DNA of 64,000 nt, from NCBI GenBank assembly GCA_032871835.1, contig CM065300.1, positions 8,451,768 through 8,515,767 on the forward strand. Reading direction: 5' to 3'. Numbering within the stretch: position 1 is the stretch's first letter; every line of letters starts with the position of its first letter. A model generated the notes under the pieces. That model saw only the letters and a list, made by a program, of their open reading frames with translations. It was not told the DNA's origin and made no database searches. Below, in pieces: positions 11,855 to 24,676 of the stretch. The translations under genes and the position numbers were made by a program. Origin of the DNA: Dipteronia dyeriana (lineage: Eukaryota; Streptophyta; Magnoliopsida; Sapindales; Sapindaceae).

Positions 11855-12244
11855 ACTATGACACATTAAACAAACAACTAAGGCTACAAGAATAAATGAT
11901 CAAGAAAATGAATCATTTACAGATAGAAACTGCGATGAAAACCCAATGTAGAGTGTTTTTTTTTTCTCTATTTCTTTTTTCTTTTTTCTTTTTTTGTTGA
12001 TGTTTCTGCATGATTTGGTTGAATGTGTTCCTTAGGCTAAGCTTAAGGCAACTATGTCACATTAAACAAACAACTAAGGCTACAAGAATAAATGATCAAG
12101 AAAATGAATCATTTACAGACAGAAACTGCAAAGGGAGCAATGTATTGATGAAACCCCAATGTAGAGTGTTTTTTTTTTTTGTTGTTGTTGTTGATGTTTC
12201 TGCATGATTTGGTTGAATGTGTTCCTTAGGCTAAGCTTAAGGCA
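11855..12244. repeat. Tandem duplication of about 195 bp in the IQD 3' flank
   Basis: Unit 1 (11855-12050) and unit 2 (12051-12244) align along their length. Both begin actatg(a/t)cacattaaac and end ctaagcttaaggca. They differ mainly in a T-rich tract and a short insertion (gcaaagggagcaatgtatt in unit 2). The first unit starts 45 bases after the IQD stop, so the 3' UTR probably includes at least one unit. Confidence 0.9.
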
Positions 12245-12871
12245 AAATGACCTGCAAGCATTATGTAAACAAATGTACGAACACAATGACTGATTTGTTA
12301 TCTGTAATCTGTCCATAAAAAAAATTATATATAGAGTGTGAATTTGCTATTATAAATCCAACTGGATCCCAAACTCTTAGCATATTAACCTACAACCACC
12401 ACTACCATATATGCTGCTTGCTTTCTAACTCCAATACGTTAATCATGACATTGTCCATTTTCTAATTACTAGCAAAGGCAGAGAAAAAGTGTTTTCTGAT
12501 TATGTTTTCTTGGTTTGCAATTTTGGAATCAGATCTATCAGACCTCTTATTAGATTCGTTTCTTCTCTCATTTTCATTTGGTTAAAGTTAAATGTAGAGA
12601 GACCGAAAACTAAAAAAAAAAAAAAAAGAGGCATCCATTTGCTGTGTAAATGATTCCAAACTTGTGATATGGTCTACCATTAATTTTTGATATAACTGCA
12701 GGGGACCTCATAGCATCAAAATAATGCTAGTGCATTTTGAATTTTGATTATCATTTTATTCAACAGATAAACACAATGACCAAAAGATGGACAAGGTGTT
12801 CATTAATCAATTTTATTTTTATTTTTTTTTGTTTTGGTTTTGTTTTAAATCATGCTTATCTTCTTTTGAAT
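12245..12871. other. Intergenic, no gene seen
   Basis: AT-rich sequence with an A-run at about 12612-12627; no coding frame or element ends. Confidence 0.6.
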
Positions 12872-12879
12872 GATACATT

Positions 12880-13435
12880 TAGGGGTGGGGATGGTTCGAT
12901 TCGATTCGATTTTAGGTCAAACCCAATTGAACCTAAAATATTTCGGTTCATCCAAAATTGAACCGGTTTAAATCTAATAAGAAGTGGAAACCGAATTGAA
13001 TAGAACCTATTTTAATCGATTCGATTCGGTTCGATTCAATTTGGTTTTGAGCCTAATGGGCCGGCTAGTTTAATGGGTTTTTTGAATTTTTTTTAACATT
13101 AATGGGTTGTTGGATACTAATTTTGGACAATAGAATAGCAAAAAAAAAACCCAAATCAAACACAACTTAAAAATATATATATAAAAAATTAATCAGTTAA
13201 AATCATATTACCCTTAAATATATTAAATATTTAGGCTTTTTTTTTACTTATATACTCGGTTTATTCGGTTCAATCCGGTTTTAAGAAAATCAAACCGTTT
13301 GAACCGAATAAAAATTCGATTTTTAATTTTTAAACCGGTTTAAACCGAATTACCTTTACGAATCGAATCAAATACACTTTTTTCGATTCAATTTGTTTCG
13401 AATCGTTTCGAATCGCAGCTTAGTGCACACCCCTA
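12880..13435. mobile_element. hAT non-autonomous element with GGTTCGATTCG-type repeats
   Basis: A 556-bp element beginning taggggtgggga and ending gcacacccctA, flanked by a perfect 8-bp direct repeat gatacatt (12872-12879 and 13436-13443), the hAT target-site length. Both subterminal regions are made of short motifs like ggttcgattcg and aaccggttt in opposite orientation. There is no coding capacity. Confidence 0.85.
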
Positions 13436-13443
13436 GATACATT

Positions 13444-14179
13444 TATTATCTTCTCTGAGCACATCACCAGCAGGCATAACATCTCTCATAGTCTCATGTC
13501 GGGTAAAAGGTCAGCTCACTGTATAAAAAAAGATAAAAGATCAGTGATACCCTTTATTATTTTTTTATTTGTTTCGTCAAATATGCAAATGTTAGGATTA
13601 GCCCTAGAATGATGTAATTATTTGCTGAATTTATTACAAAAATACATTTATTTACATATATTAGTTTATAATATATTAAATAAATATTATGAAAATTTAT
13701 GATTATTTATATCACCTTCAACTTATTATATAATAGTTATGTATACGATAATTATGCTTAAGGATAATAATCTAATTTTTTAGTAAATGATAATTAAAGT
13801 TGTAATTTTTAATTTAGTTAAAATTACTAGTACGGTCCGTACTCATTTCAAATGGAACAATCTTATCTAGATTGTTGATACAGTGACATCAAGATGGAAG
13901 TGCTTTATACAATAAGATTATATAGGATTGGATTGAGATGAATTAAATTCGTTTATAATCTCCATTATATTAAGAGAATTAAATTTATCATTCAAATGAT
14001 TATATATAGAATGATCTTAAACGTGAGTAATTATTAGACTCATACTTATTATACCGTGTCTCTTGATTTACTCTGTAAGGTTTTTATGTTAGATTGTAAA
14101 CATTGTATCTTGAACACATAATAGATAGTCGAGAATATTAATTATAGATATGAAATTCTTTCCTTCCTATCTGAAATTA
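13444..14179. other. Intergenic, no gene seen
   Basis: AT-rich DNA; no supported gene or element. Confidence 0.6.
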
Positions 14180-14187
14180 TAAAATAG

Positions 14188-14614
14188 CAGTGTTGCAAAA
14201 TTCCTCAATTAGGGTCGACTAGGCGCCACCTAGTCCCTAGTTAGCGTTTTGCTGCCCTGAGTAGGTGGTTTACCGTCTAGTTGACTTAGTCGGTTAAAAT
14301 CAATGACTAATCACCGTTGATCGACTACGCTGGCATTTCCATTGACTTTTTGGAATTTGATTAATTTTGTTATATTTTGTTTAATTGTTAATAGATCTTG
14401 ATTCTCGAGTTTTTTGGAATTTGATTATCAATTTGAGGTTCAATATATGAAATAGTATGAACATTTACTTAATTACAACAAAAGAATATATTTAAAAAAT
14501 TTCGATAGACCGTCGGCCTGCCTCCGGTCAACTTTGGCCAGCCGCCAGCTGCCTAGTCTCCGACTAGGCGGGAGGTCACCACCTGACTAGCATCTGGCAC
14601 TTTCTACAACACCG
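14188..14614. mobile_element. hAT non-autonomous element
   Basis: 427 bp, starting cagtgttgcaaaattcc and ending in the inverse of cggtgttgtagaaagtgcc. The flanks taaaatag (14180-14187) and taacatag (14615-14622) match at 7 of 8 bases. Subterminal cgactaggcg motifs face each other at both ends. Confidence 0.75.
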
Positions 14615-14622
14615 TAACATAG

Positions 14623-15234
14623 TTCTCTTGTTTAGTTATTCGAGTATTGAACAATTGAGCGCTCAATTCATAATACGATTATGAATTAATTGTTCATTAG
14701 AGAATCATAGGTACTCAAGACGAAAGATATAATTAGAGAGATTGACGGATTTTGAATCCAACTCTAATTATGAACTATGAATAATGAATATTATTTTAAT
14801 TGGAAAAAAATAAAATAGAAGAGGTCAGTTTTAATAGGGTTTTCCCACCGAAAACCTAGAGAAAATAATAAGAGGCTCACTCCTCTTGTTCATCGGTGTT
14901 GGAGGCCAGACTTGGAAGATTGTGGTTCTATGAAATTTCATCGCCAATCTTCATGGGTATGTTCTGTCATTTCCTTTTTGTTTATTGAATTAATGGTGCT
15001 ATAGAGTTTTTAAGGCATAGTCAATGATTATAAATTTTTTGTTATTCATTAGACGTATTTCCGTTGTGTATTCTAATTATAGAACCAGCAGTAACATCAT
15101 GACACAATGATCAAACAAATCTATCTAACTGCTGGTACAATTAGTTCAACCAAATAACAGAGAGCCAAATAAGTAGATGCTTCCTATAATCAATATATGC
15201 ATATATATAAGACCAGCACTAGAGCAATTTCATT
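14623..15234. other. Intergenic, no gene seen
   Basis: No coding frame or repeat end recognised between the hAT element and the LTR element. Confidence 0.6.
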
Positions 15235-15239
15235 GTTGG

Positions 15240-16144
15240 TGTTGGAGATTTTCGGAACGATGAACGCGGAATCGTCGTGCCTAATATATACTCATAACTC
15301 ATAGCAATTAATAACGACAATAACAGAAAAAATAAATGAGAGAAAATAAACCAATCACAACACAAGATATACGTGGAAAACCCAAATCGGGTAAAAAACC
15401 ACGGACTGTCAGGACGATAGAGAAAATTTCACTAGATGATAAATTGTTATAACCATATGTTCCAGGATTCTCTCTCACACCCATACCCCAAACCCCAAAC
15501 CACGCTCACAAGATCCTTACCAAGAACCTCACCAAGAACCCCACAATATCCCCTAGGTCTCACCCGAATATCACCCACGGATATCTTACTTGATCCACTG
15601 ATATTTTCTTAGATCCCTCCACGGATATTCCCACGAGTCTCTCACCCGGATCTCTCCACTCTCTCCACTCACTGATGTTACATGGTGTTCTTTTTGCTCC
15701 ACACAAAATAACATAGATACAAGGTCTATTTATACTAGTTACAGGGAGTTTAACATAAGAGGAAATCATACTCCTAAACGTACAAGACTTACTTGTTCCA
15801 CATAAATACTATTTCTTATTTATGACAAGTCTTAAGGAGAAATCATTTTCCTTCAAGGATAGGACTTTCCTTTTCCTTCAAGGATAGGACTTTCCTTTTC
15901 CTTCAAGGATAGGACTTTCCTATTCTTCAAGAAGACAAACTCTTTCCTTTTTTGATTAACACAAGAACTTCCAGAAGAAAACATCTTTCCTATTTTTCTT
16001 CGTCTTCGTCTTCGTCTTCAGATCTCCCTCAAACACCATCTTCTACTTCCAAACGTTATCTCACGTATCCAGGAAGTTCCACATCAACTGAGTCTTGTTT
16101 GGTTAACATTGGGTTCACTTAAAAATACGAGCCAAAACCTAACA
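15240..16144 (-). repeat. 3' LTR of the - strand retrotransposon (905 bp)
   Basis: On the + strand it begins tgttggagattttcgg and ends aaaacctaaca, giving TG...CA ends on the - strand. It contains three tandem copies of a 25-bp unit (15851, 15876, 15901) where the other LTR has one, which explains most of its extra length. Confidence 0.88.
15851..15925. repeat. 25-bp unit, three tandem copies in one LTR
   Basis: The unit starts cttcaaggataggactttcc and is repeated with a period of 25 bp; the sister LTR carries a single copy at 17529. Confidence 0.92.
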
Positions 16145-16907
16145 ATTCTCCCCTTTGTCTTGAATTCTCAAGTCCTTTGTCCACAACTACGATTCTCATC
16201 ACCGAGAATCAACATACCCCACCACAAGGTATAACCACTTAGGAACAAACCATCCTAAGATTTTTTTTCTCCTTCTTTTGTGTTCGTTGTTCCGACACCA
16301 TGTCGAAAATAACCTGCTGAAATTGTGGTGCAACTCTTCATGTCAGATTACCAAAGAGTTTGTCAGCCATCGACATCCTTGTCCACCATACACCTTGCAT
16401 CACTTTCTGACCAATGTCTTGTGCATAATTATGGACCACCAGCAGCAACATATCATCTTCCATGGTTAGTGGGGAAAACTGCCAAAAGGATAAATATGTC
16501 CTTGCATCACCTAATCTGTGAAAGACCTTCCGTCCTTGCATCGCATACCTGGTGAAAGACTTGCTACTAGAACGAAGAGTGCTTTGCCGGATAAGCCCCA
16601 CACCACCACCAGAGACTTCGAGCGTTCAATTTTTTTATATATATTCAATAAACGTAACCCAGATTGGATCTCCATGACTTGTATCTGCCACCACAAGCCA
16701 AACAAAAAAAAGTTATCCTCCATCTCTTTTTTCCTTTTCATCAAACCCACCGAGTTCGAAACCGCTTTCAAGACGTATCTCCTTTGCTAAACCATACTAG
16801 GCAACCATCATCATCATCCTCCCAATACCACCAAGTCCTTCATACAATCCCCCTTAAAGACTTGGAAAAAAAAATGTCATCGCCAAACCGTAGGCTCTGA
16901 TACCAAT
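16145..16907 (-). other. Internal region of the LTR element (non-coding)
   Basis: 763 bp between the LTRs: polypurine tract (16145-16156 on the - strand), then sequence with only short overlapping frames on both strands and no recognisable retroelement domain, then the tRNA-iMet-type primer-binding site at 16907-16893. Confidence 0.75.
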
Positions 16908-17766
16908 TGTTGGAGATTTTCGGAACAATGAACGCGGAATCGTCGTGCATAATATATGTTCCTAACTCATAGCAATTAATAACATCAATAGCAAAAAAAA
17001 TAGATGAGAGAAAATAAACCAATCACAACACAAAATATACATGGAAAACCCAAATCGGATAAAAAACCACGGGCTGTCAGGACGACAGAGAAAATTCCAC
17101 TATATGATAAATTGTTATAACCATATATTCCAGGATTCTCTCTCACACCCAAACCCCAAACCCCAAACCCCAAACCACGCTCACAAGATCCTCACCAAGA
17201 ACCTCACAATATCCCCTAGGTCTCCCCTGAATATCACCCACAGATATCTTACTTGATCCACTGATATTTCCTTAGATCCCTCCACGGATATTCCCACGGG
17301 TCTCTCACCCCGATCTCTCCACTCTCTCCACTCTCTCCACTCACTGATGTTACATGGTGTTCTTTTTGCTCCACACAAAATAACATAGATACAAGGTCTA
17401 TTTATACTAGTTACAGAAAGTTTAACATAAGAGGAAATTATACTCCTAAACGTACAAGACTTACTTGTTCCACATAAATACTATTTCCTATTTATGACAA
17501 GTCTTCTTGCTAAGGAGGAATCATTTTCCTTCAAGGATAGGACTTTCCTATTCTTCAAGAAGACAAACTCTTTCTTTTTCTGATTAACACAAGAACTTCT
17601 AGAAGAAAACATCTTTCCTATTTTTCTTCGTCTTCGTCTTCAAATCTCCTTCAAACATCATCTTCTACTTCCAAACGTTATCTCACGTCTCTAGGAAGTT
17701 CCACATCAATTGAGTCTTGTTTGGTTAACATTAGATTCACTTAAGAATACAAGCCAAAACCTAACT
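16908..17766 (-). repeat. 5' LTR of the - strand retrotransposon (859 bp)
   Basis: Closely similar to the left LTR, with scattered substitutions and simple-repeat length differences (extra ctctccact unit, one instead of three 25-bp units). Its outer base is mutated, ending ctaact rather than ctaaca. Confidence 0.88.
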
Positions 17767-17771
17767 GTTGG

Positions 17772-20700
17772 TACTATCTCGTACTATAACAAAAACATGT
17801 TCCACATGCGTTATTACATAATACATATATTGATGAAGAGAGTATTAATGTCACCTAATGGAGTTATGACTTATGAGTAATGTCATAACGCTGTAAAAAA
17901 ACACAACAGCTTACGGCACACAGAGAGAGAAGTGTTTGTGGTGGCATGCACCAATGACCAAACGAAGTTGGTGGGTAGATTTGGGCTTGGCCCATCCAAT
18001 CCAATATGGGCCCAAATCTGCCCAAATTAAACAAGACATATAAAAGTCTATTTCTCTGACGGGTCTTGGGCCCAGCCCAGTTCGATTTTGATTAAAGCCC
18101 ATATTAATTTTAAATTAGCCCACCCGAAATATTCATCATGAGTTCAAGAGAACAGAAATTTCCATCCGATCAGAAACAATTTACTGTTTCTTTTCCAATT
18201 GATTTATCCCTTTTAAAAACCAATTAAATCAAAAAGAGTGATGGGCAATTGAGAAAGTCACAAGACTCACAACACAAGTCCCACTTTCTCTTCAATAATT
18301 GAAACAAGTCAACTGTCTGATGTTTGAACGTTGTCTTAATTTTATTTGGGGAATACACACGATTCGAAATCAAGTCTCATTGATAAGAGTATACGAGAGG
18401 CTTATCAATCGACTAACTTCAACTCTGTCATCGTCGACTGTCAATGAAATTAGCCGGAAAAAAGAGTGTAATTAACAATAATAGTCGATAAATCATTGGT
18501 TTATTCCTTTATTGGCATACAAATGAAGCTAACAAAAAGAAATGATGCATGCATGAAAAAAAAAAAAACAGTTGAATAATACTGTATATATCTTTATTAC
18601 TTGAAAGTATGGCTTACAAATATTACCTTGCATATTCCGGAATAAATTTCTACTTTTAAGAGTATCATGTGATGATATTCTCTTTACATATGCATTTCAA
18701 CCTACAAATTTGGTGAAAAGTTTCTTGATTTTTTCCAAGTTTGGTGACCATCATTTTCTTTCTGTAACAAATTAAAAATGCATCAAATATAAAACAGAAG
18801 ATCAATAATGGCAGAAATCAAAATCAATATTATCTAGGTTTGGTCAGGGAACTTACCAGCTGCATCAGCATCACTTGAAATGCACAATTTTTTTTTTAGA
18901 TGCTGATATAGTTGATCTGATTTTTAGAAAAATTAACAAAACAGGAGGAATATTTGAGATTTTGTTGTAATATGAGAAATTAAAAAGTTAATAAGTTGAT
19001 ATTATATTGACAACAATAATGCGTTGCAACTTGCAAAGAGATCAGAAAGTGTGATATATTGCAGGAGAGCATGCGAATTATTTGTCATCATCTCTGTTAA
19101 TAATGTCCATCATCAAAATCTTTTTCATGTCTCCCCTTAATTAATAGTTAATTTATCAAGATTCAGAATTTTGCTTCTCATCATCATAATTCCTCCACAG
19201 ACAGACATTACAGTATATTTTCTATAAATGTTTTCATGGGGCCTAATGCAGCAAAAACCCTACCAGCAGACTGTTTTTTTTTTTTTTTCAAGAATAGAAA
19301 TTAAATCTGTAGTGGAAGACTATCCATGTAAAGTAGTGACAAAGTATTTAGGTGGCAATTAGGACTGGCAGTACTACCTAGTGCAGGTGAATAGTTATGT
19401 GTTAATTATTTCTAGAAATAACTACTAATTAATTTATAATTAATCTACATCAACTAGTCATTATTATTGTATATGAGCTAATTATTTCCAACTATAGACA
19501 TGTATACTGTCAGACACTATCTCAAACTCCATTAATAATAGTACCTTTTTTTTCTCAATCAATGCCTCAGCTCACTGATATGATCATCACTCATCAGAGT
19601 TTCCTTTTAATTAAGGACTTATTTTACTAGTACGTAAGAAACTAATTACAAAAATAATAACTTAATTAATTTCTTCAAATTAAAGGTTCATTGTATTCTA
19701 TGGCCCCTGGGTTTATATCATCTTTGTTGATGATCAAATGATCTCATCATTCTCATGGTGATGTCCATATGTCAGTGCCTCCCACCATTGAATAGGAAGT
19801 TGTACGATATGGCTTGATAACTCTATTGCTGTCCATCTCTTTCTTTTGTTTCATGTTATTTGATCTGTTTCTCTTCATTTAGGGTTTTGAACAATTTCAT
19901 ATATATATATATATATATATTGATCTATGACCTTAATTTCAGACAATAGTACTTTAATGGGAAATTTTTTTAAGAAAGGCAATTGCTTTTCTAGAAAGTG
20001 AATTATATATAGGACAATACAAGCACAATATTATAAATATGAACTTAAGTTGTTTCTTTCTCCAACGTTTCTCATACTGTGTTTTTGCAATATATATAGG
20101 CTGGGCTGCAGCCCAGTCAAGATTTGAAGAAAAAAAAAAGTGTAAAAAATTAAAATCTATCTACTTTGTACATAATTTTTCTCCAAAACTTTAATGAATT
20201 GAGACTTATTTGACACCAACATTTATTTAATTTAATAATAAGATCATATATATATTCAATATATATATATATATATTTAAAATTATCTTATTATTAGATA
20301 AACATGGAAGAAATGAATGTTTAAAAATCACACATAATATTACCAATTTACCACTGCCCAGTGTGTCTGGTAAAGGTAAGCTCATTCAGTCCAGTAATAA
20401 TTCATTTAATTTTTTATTTTCAATTTTTCCTATTTCTCATTTTTTTTTTAACGGTTTAGCTTTAAAATTTTAGGTTAAATAGTCCCTAAACTCCAAATTT
20501 TTTAACTTATTTTCTATAGTTTTACTCACTAAATTTCAATATTTTATAATGGTGTCAAAGGTTTGGACATAAAAGGGTTTACACGTAAGAATTATTCTTT
20601 AATTTAATTTTTGTAATGAAATGAAATATATTTAAAAATAAAATTTAATTTTTTTTAGCACTATAACTATTTTTCTTTTTTCTATTTTTGTGTATTTTTG

Positions 20701-23700
20701 AGAAAAAATAGTCATGGTGCTCCAATTTATTTATTTTTTTACAATAAAATTTCATGAACTTTTCAAAAGCATTTTTTTAAAAAAATATATATATATATAT
20801 AGTATTTACTATTTTGATAAACTTTTGATCGAAGAAGAAAATTATTTAGCCCAATCCGAAAAAATTCTCTAGCTACACCCCTGATATTTATTTATTTGTT
20901 TGTTATGACCCAAAATTTCACATACATGCATGGACAGATTTATGGAGGGTTTTGGCCGGTGTTTAAAAGCAGATTAGCAGAACAAGTTTGTACATTTCCC
21001 TCTTGCCTAGGGGCGTACACCTTCTAATTCATGTTCGTGGTATCAGCAGATATAAATAAATTTATCCCACCTAATGAATTTACAAAATTGTCATTAATGA
21101 TTTTCCATATTTTTTTTTTATTACACAAATATCACTTAAGTGGACAGATTACATGATAAGTGGCGAAATTAATTCATCAAAGAGAGTAGAATATATAATC
21201 TGATATTTAGCATTATTAGTGAAAATAATTTATTAGTTCATAAATAGTAGCATCTCCGATACAGCGTTAAATTAGTGTGTTAATACTAAAACCTAAAATA
21301 GAGTGTGAAAACCTTCTTTCAATACAGTATCAAATACCGTGTCAAATTTGACATATGCTATATTGTGTGTCAAATTTGGCATACAGTATAGCATATGTCT
21401 GTGTGTCAAATTTGACACAGTAATAAATATATATTTTTTAATTATAAAAATATCATTATATATTTTTTAAATATTTTAAATAATTTAAATTTAATATACA
21501 TTAACGATATTTCAATCAAAATATTTTTCATCCAACCATTTTTTAATATTTTAATGAATGTATTAATGGTAAATATTGATTTTTATAATTTTAATTAATA
21601 AAATAATAAAAATAATATGTTATATACAACTGTAAATTAGAACACAATATTATATTGTTATGTCAAATATAATATTTTATTTTTTTTATATTTTTTTATA
21701 TTAAATTTGACATTAATAATAAGACATTTTAAACATGGTCTAACAAGTGACCAAATGAATTCATCGTCAAAGTGGGTAGATAATCAGAATTTAGCATCAG
21801 TAGATACAATAATTGTTTCTTAATTAGTCTAAATAAAAGTTTGAGTGCAAGTTAAATAGTGGTGAAAAGTAAAAGAATAACAAGACACAAGTTAGTCACA
21901 CAACCATCAGTGGCCGATGTGTCGTGAGTCGTGACGATAAAAACATCTATTTAATCTATTAATATTTCAAATTCCAATCATTATCATCAGACTAACATCT
22001 TAAAAGGAAAATAAGTGACAAATGAATAGATATAATAAGGAAAGCTATCACATGGGGAAGTTTTTAACCGGCCATTTATTTAATTAGTATCATGAATTAA
22101 TTTCAAACTTTTTTGCTTCCAAAGGAAAGAGCACTGCATTTTCAACCATGCATTTTCTAATATGCTTGTGACTTTTAAATTGATATTTTATTTTGAGGAT
22201 TATATCCATGAATCTTTGTCATGGGTGGTGTCATCGTTTTGCACCTTAAAGAGTTAATTTTTTTTTTCTTAAGTACCACTTTTGGATTTAAGATAAATAA
22301 TGCAATTTAAATCTACAACTTTATTGATACGGGTATACAAGAACACTAGCTATACCAGTCATCTAAATTTTGATTGAGCTAATATTTTCTTGATGAGGAT
22401 ATTTATGGTGAATTATTAAAAATGATTAAGGTTTCAAACAGATTTACTAAATACAAATCCATGTACTGTATATTTATGCATTAATAATTTATTTTATATA
22501 TACAACAACTCATGTTAAGTAGTGGGTGTCTTGGCTATTACAATATAAAATTGATTTTTAATAATAAATGAAGTATATATAGTCTTCTAACCGAAATAAC
22601 ATTTTTTTATTTTTATTTTTTCAACTTGACATTCATCTTATCTTCTTTAACTTTTCATGTGAATTCTCTAACGTGGATTCAAATATTTGTAAATCATCAT
22701 ATGAATTCAATCATATAAAATTTTTAAAAACGAATTTCTACATTATTATAATTATAAAAGCATAATCATAAGATATGGGTACTTGGCACCAATGACAAAG
22801 AGAGATGTCAAAGATGGTATAATTGGTTCTAGAAGGATTGAAATGGTCCTTTTTCACCATCCTTTGTAATAATGTTCATTGAATTGAAGGAAAATAAAAC
22901 TATGAAATATTATCTCTCCCTCCTTTTTCTAAAGTGAAATAATAAATTATTCCAAGTTCCATCTTTAATTATTTATTCATTCTTTGCATCATAGTAAGTG
23001 CCCATATGAAGAACATGACACACCATAACTTGTTGCTTCCACGAATCATTGAAACCGATCGAGTTGTCCCAAAAGATCACATATTCGCAGTGACATTTTT
23101 CCACATAAATATTTTCATTTCTCTCTTTTAATTTGGGTATTATTGATGATCTTTTCTAGAGAGATAACTACATGCAACATGTAAGATTAAATTGAATTAC
23201 ATTATTAATATTGCATGTGGTCGTGGATACACAAGATTATTTATCCTCTTTTTTTCCTGAAAAATGAAACTAAGTATAATTAAAAAAATTCATTAGGTGC
23301 AACACGATCTTGGTAAAATAATATTTGAATATTTATGTGCTAAACAGAAGCATGCAAGTCATGTCGATAGAAAGCCAGTGAGTTGGATCGCAAATATTGG
23401 ATCATATATAATCAGATATTATAAGGCAGACACGGCATAGGGGGAGCCTAGCGAGACGACCGTCTAGGGTCCCCGATATGTAAGGGTTCTCAAAGTTTTT
23501 TTAAAAAATGATTTTACATATAACATTTATATGAATCAATAGGCCTATAAAAATGAATTTTAAAAAAACTCACTGAATATCTAATTTTTTTTTAAACTAA
23601 TAAACTCATAAAATGAGTTCAAAATAGATCCACCAAACATATTTCATTTTAAGAGGCCCATAAATTATAAAACTCACGTATTAGAGTGTGTTAAATATTT

Positions 23701-24645
23701 GAATTCTAATCCCAACAATAATTATCTATTATATATTAAAAAGCGGTATAACACTTTTAATATATTGATATTTATAAGTATTTATTAGAGAAAAAAATCT
23801 AATAAACATAAGTAAAGTATCGATGCCTTATTTTTTTATACTTCATCTCGGACCATAAAAATCTCAGGACCGGCTATGTTATAAGGTATATAGATTAACA
23901 AATAACAATATAAAAGGTGTCTCCACCTACTTACGTACGTTTTGTTATCTTTCAATGAAACAAATACAACATTATGAATTTATTGTGAGTTGGTATCTCG
24001 TGTTAACCAACCACATGCGTTTTCTTTGGTACTATTAATCCTGAGTAATTAAAAAATGTATATATATAATTAGAAGTAGCAAACAGCTAGTTTTCCCACT
24101 TGTTATATGACGTTGGGGCCATATAATAATAAGTTAATAACAATTAAAAAAGCATTAATCAAGTACTAAAAAGTGTCTGATTACATACTATGCATAGCGT
24201 ATCTTCCCAACTTTAGAGTCAATCAGTGAACTACCACGTGTAGCGCTTGAAATGTTTAGGCAGTAATATTGTGCCACGTGTACTAATTAAAAAGGCCACG
24301 AATCATAAGTAGGATTGTGCAAATTGTGTCTCTTACAAATCTTAATGTTAAGAATGAGGGAAGCAAATTACTAGGTGAGTGGTCAGAGGTCAAATACGGT
24401 TGACAACATGTCATGTCTCTTGAGTGGGCTCCCTACATGCTACAACACTTGAGAAAAACTTATATGAGACATAGCCACATAGGGAGACCGTCCAATTAAA
24501 TTGAATTTCCATTGAAAACATAAACATTTTTGTACGTGTGATTCAATTTCATTGAATCGGTCTTATCATATGGCATTGAGACAGTCCCAATATCCCATAC
24601 AAGTTTTTCTTCTGCTGTGGTAAATTTTAGCTATTAACATACGTT
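17772..24645. other. Long gene-free interval
   Basis: Almost 7 kb with no supported gene. AT-rich throughout, with microsatellites (for example 19901-19920). A possible end of a hAT-type element lies near 20868-20884 (gctacacccctga, inverse of caggggtgtagc). Repeated caaatttgaca motifs at 21340-21420 suggest an old MITE. G-box-like cacgtg occurs at 24235-24280 but no adjacent gene is seen. No known miRNA sequence was recognised on either strand by eye. Confidence 0.55.
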
Positions 24646-24676
24646 AACACTATATATATATATATATATATATATT

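Larger units (their letters stand above)
15240..17766 (-). mobile_element. Non-autonomous LTR retrotransposon, complete (copia-like PBS)
   Basis: Two LTRs (15240-16144 and 16908-17766) flank only 763 bp of internal DNA. The 5-bp target duplication gttgg lies at 15235-15239 and 17767-17771. Directly inside the right LTR is ggctctgataccaat (16893-16907), the reverse complement of a tRNA-iMet primer-binding site. Directly inside the left LTR is attctcccctttg, which on the - strand is a polypurine tract. The element therefore runs right to left. No gag, protease, integrase or reverse transcriptase frame is present, so it would need proteins from a relative. Confidence 0.88.

Noticed and set aside
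16338..16771. Two overlapping frames of 86-87 codons, - strand, within the LTR element
   Set aside because: Orientation fits the element, but no gag or pol motif (no zinc knuckle, no DDE, no YxDD) is visible; called non-coding.
20098..20120. Palindrome ggctgggctgcagcccagtc
   Set aside because: Short and isolated; could be an element end, but I found no partner terminus.
24230..24285. Two CACGTG G-boxes
   Set aside because: Real motifs, but more than 2.4 kb from the nearest gene start; function cannot be argued.
18500..24600. Conserved miRNA precursor
   Set aside because: I compared remembered mature sequences of common plant miRNA families by eye on both strands and saw no match; a systematic scan would be needed to exclude one.
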